DNA of 10,600 bases from positions 1 through 10,600 of the forward strand of contig DOOY01000007.1 of NCBI GenBank assembly GCA_003514765.1, given 5' to 3'. Position 1 is the stretch's first letter. Each line of letters opens with the position of its first letter. Source of the stretch: Nitrosomonas sp. (GTDB taxonomy: Bacteria > Pseudomonadota > Gammaproteobacteria > Burkholderiales > Nitrosomonadaceae). The translations under genes and the position numbers were made by a program. Positions 6,499 through 10,600 of the stretch are shown here, piece by piece. The notes under the pieces are model-generated. The model had not been told where the DNA came from. It saw nothing but the letters and a program-made list of their open reading frames with translations, and ran no database searches.

Positions 6499-8685
6499 AT
6501 GCCCATTCTGCGTGTCGCACTCAATATTCCACTCGACACATTATTTGATTACAGTGCTCCGAAGGCTTGTGGAGCCGATATTGGCCTGCGTGTATGTGTT
6601 CCATTCGGTAAGAAAAAATTGACTGGGGTCATCCTGGATGTTTGTACAGACACAGCTGTGCCGCCTGAAAAATTAAAATCAGTTATTTGTATTTTCCGAG
6701 AGATACCGCCATTATCAGCAGAATTACTGGCATTATTTTCATTTTGCAGTGATTATTATCATCATCCATTAGGTATGGTTGTGATGAACAGCTTGCCCGG
6801 CAAATTACGTAACAATAAACCGGTCAGTTTGAAAGCGCATGTTAATCGCTATCAATTTGTACTGTCTGCGGCGGGCAGGCAAGTGGATGCTTCGACCATT
6901 CCGGCACGCAATACTGTGATGCATCGCTTGCTGGCAACCTTGAAAAGAACGCAATCACTTAGCGCACGGGATGTTAGAAAAATTTCGCCACGTGCTGGCT
7001 ATATATTGCAAGACTGGGTGCAAAAAGGTTGGGTTGATATCGTGCCTGAAACGGCTGATGCAGTAGCGGCTCCGCCGGCTATTCCGGAATTAACGTCTGA
7101 GCAATCGACAGCGGTTGGCGCGATTGCTGCGCAGTTTGATCGGTTTGACACCTGGGTTTTGCATGGTGTGACCGGGAGCGGTAAAACCGAAGTATATTTA
7201 CGGCTAATAGCGCAAGCTTTATCAGAAGGAAGGCAGACGCTGGTGTTAATTCCGGAAATAAGCTTAACGCCGCAGCTGGAATCCGTTTTTCGGGAGCGTT
7301 TCACAGCGACACGGATTGTCAGTTTGCATAGTGGTTTGAATGACAGCGAGCGACTGTCCGGTTGGTTGCAGGCGCAGCAGGGAGAAGCCGGTGTTGTCCT
7401 GGGAACGCGGCTTGCGGTATTCACACCGTTGCCAAAGCTGGGACTCATCATTGTAGATGAGGAACAGGACAGTTCATTCAAACAACAGGATGGTTTGCGT
7501 TATTCAGCGCGGGACCTGGCTATTTTTCGCGCCAGCCAGGCGCCGATCCCTGTTGTGCTGGGATCGGCGACGCCGTCGCTTGAAAGTTACTATAATGTCT
7601 TGAACGACCGGTATCGTTATTTGCGTTTGAAAAACCGCGCTATTAAAAACGCAGTATTGCCGCAGGTTGAATGTATCGATTTGCGTTCTGAAAAACCCGT
7701 GAACGGCTTGTCCGTCCCGCTTATTAAAGCAATTGACGATTGTTTGATGCATCGGCAGCAATGTTTGATTTTTATCAACCGGCGAGGTTATGCACCTGTT
7801 TTATTGTGTAAATCCTGCGGATGGACGGCGGTTTGTCAGCGCTGCACCAGTCGTCTGGTCGTTCATTTGCAGGATAAAAAATTATCCTGTCATCACTGCG
7901 GACATCTGGAATCTTTTCCATATGCGTGTCCGCAGTGCGGTGATCAGGATATGATGCCTTTGGGTCGCGGTACGCAGCGGGTGGAGGAAGCATTAGCGAT
8001 GCGGTTTCCGTCGGCGCGCATTTTACGGATTGATCGGGACAGCATGCGCCGCAAGAATGCCTGGCAGGCTATTTTGCGAACTGTTCATCAACATGAAGTG
8101 GATATTTTGGTCGGGACACAGCTGCTGGCAAAAGGACATGATTTTCCGAATCTGTCTTTAGTCGGTATTCTCGGTTCGGATATCTCTTTGTATAGTACCG
8201 ATTTCAGAGCGGGAGAGCGTCTTTTTACGCAGCTTATGCAGGTTGCTGGCCGGGCCGGGCGTGCGAAAATTTCTGGGCGTGTACTGATCCAAACCGAATT
8301 TCCGAACCACTCGCTTTATCAAGCACTGCAGCAGCATGATTATGATGCGCTGGCTAAAACCATACTGGCGGAAAGAAAAATGGCCGGATTCCCGCCTTAT
8401 GTTTATCAGGCGCTACTTCGCGTCGAAGCGCACAGTCTGGAGAAGGTGCTGGATTTTCTGGAAACAGCGCACAAACTGACACAATCACACACAGGTATTG
8501 AAGTTTTCGATCCAGTGCCCGCTCACATGGTTCGCTTGAAAGGCATGGAGCGGGGGCATCTGCTTGTGCAATCCGGTTCGCGTAAGAAATTGCAGGTCTT
8601 TTTGACACAGTGGTACAAGCAATTGAGTACTTTGACAGCACATAAGGTACGCTGGGTGCTTGACGTGGATCCTATTGAGTTTTAA
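6499..8685 (+). CDS. priA: Primosomal protein N', replication restart helicase PriA
   Basis: A 728-residue cytoplasmic 3'-5' DNA helicase that recognises stalled forks and loads the primosome to restart replication (E. coli PriA is 732 residues). Residues 1-105 are the 3'-end-binding domain (PILRVALNIPLDTLFDY, then RVCVPFGKKKLTGVI), followed by a winged-helix region to about 185. Walker A is GVTGSGKT (223-230), Walker B is DEEQ (320-323), GSATPS (355-360) is motif III, and QVAGRAGR (581-588) is motif VI. Eight cysteines that bind two zinc ions are all present: C437, C440, C446, C449, C464, C467, C477 and C480. The usual DEEH motif of PriA is DEEQ here. The C-terminal domain is complete, ending in LDVDPIEF. 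No clear Shine-Dalgarno sequence precedes the ATG at 6499, but the start matches the family N-terminus. It is convergent with the mepK-like gene. Confidence 0.97.
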   Translation: MPILRVALNIPLDTLFDYSAPKACGADIGLRVCVPFGKKKLTGVILDVCTDTAVPPEKLKSVICIFREIPPLSAELLALFSFCSDYYHHPLGMVVMNSLPGKLRNNKPVSLKAHVNRYQFVLSAAGRQVDASTIPARNTVMHRLLATLKRTQSLSARDVRKISPRAGYILQDWVQKGWVDIVPETADAVAAPPAIPELTSEQSTAVGAIAAQFDRFDTWVLHGVTGSGKTEVYLRLIAQALSEGRQTLVLIPEISLTPQLESVFRERFTATRIVSLHSGLNDSERLSGWLQAQQGEAGVVLGTRLAVFTPLPKLGLIIVDEEQDSSFKQQDGLRYSARDLAIFRASQAPIPVVLGSATPSLESYYNVLNDRYRYLRLKNRAIKNAVLPQVECIDLRSEKPVNGLSVPLIKAIDDCLMHRQQCLIFINRRGYAPVLLCKSCGWTAVCQRCTSRLVVHLQDKKLSCHHCGHLESFPYACPQCGDQDMMPLGRGTQRVEEALAMRFPSARILRIDRDSMRRKNAWQAILRTVHQHEVDILVGTQLLAKGHDFPNLSLVGILGSDISLYSTDFRAGERLFTQLMQVAGRAGRAKISGRVLIQTEFPNHSLYQALQQHDYDALAKTILAERKMAGFPPYVYQALLRVEAHSLEKVLDFLETAHKLTQSHTGIEVFDPVPAHMVRLKGMERGHLLVQSGSRKKLQVFLTQWYKQLSTLTAHKVRWVLDVDPIEF

Positions 8686-8754
8686 TCAAAAAAAAAGATA
8701 AAGCGCGCACGCATGTTTCAAAAAACTATTGATAGAAATCGGATCAAGCATGAT

Positions 8755-9354
8755 TTATCCATGCCATTGTCTGACATGTCCCGTATCGATATGAATAAAT
8801 TCAGATTTTGGATAATAACCAATGCCTCCCGCCTGCAATGACAAGGCAGCTTCACGCAGATCGGAAAGCGCATGTCCGGGCAGTCGGATATCGATTGCTT
8901 TTCCTTGCATATGGAGGCTGCGTTTTGCCACGCCGTTGCTGCGTGCATTTAACTGTGCATTGGTCGCGGGTGAACGATAACCTGAAATGACGTGGAATTC
9001 ATTTTGGGCCGCCATTTTATATTGTAAAAGTTGCAGCATATCCAGGAGATTACGGTCCATTTCATAGGTCTCGCCTGTGCGATGATCGCGCAGAACTTTT
9101 TCAATAGCCATTAAACCTTCCGATAAATATTGGCCTTGTGCCCAGTAAGTGGTATTGACGCGCTCGCCTGTATGTAGATTCAAAAAAGCCAGCTTTCTTT
9201 CATTCATGGTAAATGAACTTGCCTGCGCATGCGGTAATGCGAGCAATGTACAAGCGCCAATACCTGTTTTCAGGAAAAGACGGCGATTGATATTCGGTTT
9301 GGCATTTATCTTGGTTGAAGCGAGTTGATTTTGAGAAAAAATACAAATTGACAT
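8755..9354 (-). CDS. mepK: MepK-type murein endopeptidase (DUF882/YcbK, M15 family) with Tat signal
   Basis: 199 residues. The N-terminus has a twin-arginine signal, NRRLFLK (23-29), then a hydrophobic stretch and a likely cleavage site after AQA (43-45), so it is exported folded to the periplasm. The mature part is a DUF882/M15-type zinc peptidase: SGYRSPATNAQL (124-135), SLHMQGKAIDI (146-156) and FIHIDTG (186-192). The zinc ligands are H148, D155 and H188. E. coli MepK (182 residues) cuts the 3-3 mDAP-mDAP cross-links made by L,D-transpeptidases. The upstream gene here is such a transpeptidase, as in E. coli ycbB-ycbK, which supports the same role. The start is secure: AAGGAGGA lies six bases before the ATG at 9354. 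The 80-base gap from the transpeptidase stop fits an operon. It converges on priA across 69 bases. Confidence 0.92.
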   Translation of the reverse strand: MSICIFSQNQLASTKINAKPNINRRLFLKTGIGACTLLALPHAQASSFTMNERKLAFLNLHTGERVNTTYWAQGQYLSEGLMAIEKVLRDHRTGETYEMDRNLLDMLQLLQYKMAAQNEFHVISGYRSPATNAQLNARSNGVAKRSLHMQGKAIDIRLPGHALSDLREAALSLQAGGIGYYPKSEFIHIDTGHVRQWHG

Positions 9355-9360
9355 TCAATA

Positions 9361-9368
9361 TCCTCCTT
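9361..9368 (-). promoter_or_regulatory. Strong ribosome binding site of the mepK-like gene
   Basis: On the minus strand AAGGAGGA is an essentially perfect Shine-Dalgarno match, six bases before the ATG at 9354. It is the strongest ribosome site in the window and fixes the start, which includes the long N-region before the Tat motif. Confidence 0.9.
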
Positions 9369-9434
9369 AAATAGGTGTACGCACCCTAGCATGATTTTTC
9401 TTTGATAACAATGACTATGATGCAATTACAGCAA

Positions 9435-10600
9435 TTACCAGTGTGCAAACTTTAATGCACGCTGGTCTCTTCCATAAGTGTCTGGGGAATAATGAATAGT
9501 GTTTTGATTATCAACCCAGGCAGTCAGGTAAACAATATAAGTGGGCAGTGGCTCAGGCAAATTGATCTGGATAGTTCTCCCGGTACTGATTTGTTCATTG
9601 ATTCTTTCGGCTGAAGTCTGTTCGTGCAAGGCAAATTCAGCCAGCAATAATGGTTTTTCCAATCGAATGCATCCGGAGCTGAATGTGCGTATTTCCCTGT
9701 TAAAAAGGGCTTTTGAAGGCGTGTCATGCAGATAGATGCTGAAACGATTCGGAAGCATGAATTTAATCGATCCCAGTGCATTTTGCATGCCGGGATCCTG
9801 ACGTAATGCATAGGGAAAACCGCTTCTGATTCCCTGCCAGTCGATAGTGTCCGGATCAATTGGGGCTGTACTATAACTGTAATCAGGATAGACTTTGATG
9901 TTTTGGCTGTTGAAATAATCGGGGTCTTTTTGTTGTTTGGGTAGCAGGTCTTTGCGGGCAATGCTGGCGGGAATATTCCAGAACGGATTGACAATCATAT
10001 GCGTGATACGACTGTGAAAACTGGGTGTCGATCGGTAATTACGGCCGACAATAATACGCATTTCCAAAATATATTGATTATTTTCTACAGCGATAAGTTG
10101 GAATCCTGGAATGTTAACAATAAGATACCTGTCACCCAAATCGCGAGGCAGCCAGCGCAGGCGTTCCATATTAATGCGCAATTGCTGAATTTTTTCCAAA
10201 GGTGTTTTGTTCAGTGCGTTTAGTGTATTTTGACCGATAATGCCGTCTGCATTCAAGCCATGCTGTAATTGAAATGCTTTAATTGCGTGTGCCAGATTGA
10301 TATCGTACAGATTGCTGTTTTCACTTTCTTCCGAAGCAACTAAAAGATATTCAATTTTGCCGTGTGTTTCGTAGGCCTGGGTAATACGCGTGCGGACAAA
10401 CGGGATAACCGGATGAGAATCGCCTGGCCGCAGAACGGATACATTCGGAATTTGTTGCCATGAAACCTGACGTGCGGCCAGTTCCCGATACTTTGCCAGT
10501 GCTGTTTTAAGTAACTGATAGCTGGGGATATTGGGCGCAAGACTTTCTAAGGATTGCAGTAAATTTTTTGATTCGGCTGTTTTTAATAAGAAGCTGACGG
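9435..10600 (-). CDS. ldtD: L,D-transpeptidase of the YcbB/LdtD family, 5' end outside the window
   Basis: The minus-strand frame is open without a stop from the window edge (first full codon 10598-10596) to TAA at 9437-9435: 387 visible residues, no start codon in view. The enzyme forms 3-3 cross-links between mDAP residues of peptidoglycan in the periplasm. Reading from the N-terminal side, about 90 residues of scaffold domain (NIPSYQLLKTALAKYRELA and so on) come first. A peptidoglycan-binding repeat follows (AIKAFQLQHGLNADGIIGQN, nucleotides about 10285-10227), then a YkuD catalytic domain. Its motif is YLHDTPSKALFNRE followed by TFSSGCIRLEKP. The catalytic Cys codon is 9671-9669 and the motif His codon is 9728-9726. 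E. coli LdtD has 615 residues, so roughly a third, including the export signal, is probably missing. A shorter frame starting at a TTG (10256) is only an internal position. The mepK-like gene follows on the same strand. Confidence 0.93.
   Translation of the reverse strand, partial: VSFLLKTAESKNLLQSLESLAPNIPSYQLLKTALAKYRELAARQVSWQQIPNVSVLRPGDSHPVIPFVRTRITQAYETHGKIEYLLVASEESENSNLYDINLAHAIKAFQLQHGLNADGIIGQNTLNALNKTPLEKIQQLRINMERLRWLPRDLGDRYLIVNIPGFQLIAVENNQYILEMRIIVGRNYRSTPSFHSRITHMIVNPFWNIPASIARKDLLPKQQKDPDYFNSQNIKVYPDYSYSTAPIDPDTIDWQGIRSGFPYALRQDPGMQNALGSIKFMLPNRFSIYLHDTPSKALFNREIRTFSSGCIRLEKPLLLAEFALHEQTSAERINEQISTGRTIQINLPEPLPTYIVYLTAWVDNQNTIHYSPDTYGRDQRALKFAHW

Noticed and set aside
6999..7481. 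Minus-strand open frame of 160 codons inside priA
   Set aside because: It lies fully antisense to the conserved helicase core, is rich in Ser and Thr in the manner of a shadow frame, and shows no family motif.
8688..8764. Possible terminator between priA and the mepK-like gene (A9 run at 8688-8696; GCATG/CATGC repeat at 8748-8764)
   Set aside because: On the minus strand the T9 run is preceded only by a three-pair stem, and the five-pair GCATG repeat overlaps the stop codon and has no T-tract.
9524..9994. Minus-strand open frame of 156 codons within the transpeptidase gene, in another frame
   Set aside because: The overlapping frame carries the complete YkuD motif with catalytic Cys and runs on unbroken; this one has no recognisable domain.
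10257..10600. A gene-free stretch or broken transpeptidase upstream of 10256
   Set aside because: Codon-by-codon reading shows the transpeptidase frame continues without a stop to the window edge and includes the peptidoglycan-binding repeat; only a start codon is missing from view.

Overview
The window looks like ordinary chromosomal DNA from a Gram-negative proteobacterium with mid-range GC content. My best guess is a betaproteobacterium, possibly Nitrosomonadaceae-like. That rests on the nadD-rsfS start, the standalone HDOD protein, the type of lipoprotein and the overall protein character, not on any search. A lipoprotein signal, a Tat signal and periplasmic peptidoglycan enzymes show that the cell has an outer membrane and a Tat pathway. 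Ten protein genes cover nearly everything, and no gap exceeds about 300 bases. I see no tRNA, rRNA, CRISPR array, insertion sequence, integrase or attachment site.

Plus strand, left (1-1445): the 3' end of nadD (NAD synthesis) overlaps rsfS (ribosome silencing factor). After a 94-base gap comes a standalone HDOD-domain protein. Its stop is 34 bases from the stop of a convergent Tas-type aldo/keto reductase.

Minus strand, centre (1480-4685): read in transcription order, these are a Rieske non-haem iron oxygenase, an EamA/DMT-type membrane transporter that follows closely enough to be co-transcribed, and then the aldo/keto reductase after a 156-base gap. An oxygenase beside a small-metabolite permease suggests a small metabolic unit whose substrate cannot be read from sequence.

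Plus strand, centre (4948-8685): divergent from the oxygenase, across a 262-base AT-rich intergenic region containing a perfect 16-base palindrome, lies a 470-residue lipoprotein of unknown function. It appears to contain two diverged copies of one beta-rich domain. A stem-loop separates it from priA, the replication-restart helicase.

Minus strand, right (8755-10600): a YcbB/LdtD-type L,D-transpeptidase, cut by the window edge, is followed by a MepK-type (DUF882/YcbK) peptidase with a Tat signal. The pair would make and cut 3-3 peptidoglycan cross-links, and E. coli has the same gene order (ycbB-ycbK).

I did not find a clearly new biological system. The points most worth a second look are the duplicated domain in the lipoprotein, the oxygenase with glutamate at the position that bridges the two metal sites, and the palindrome in the divergent intergenic region.
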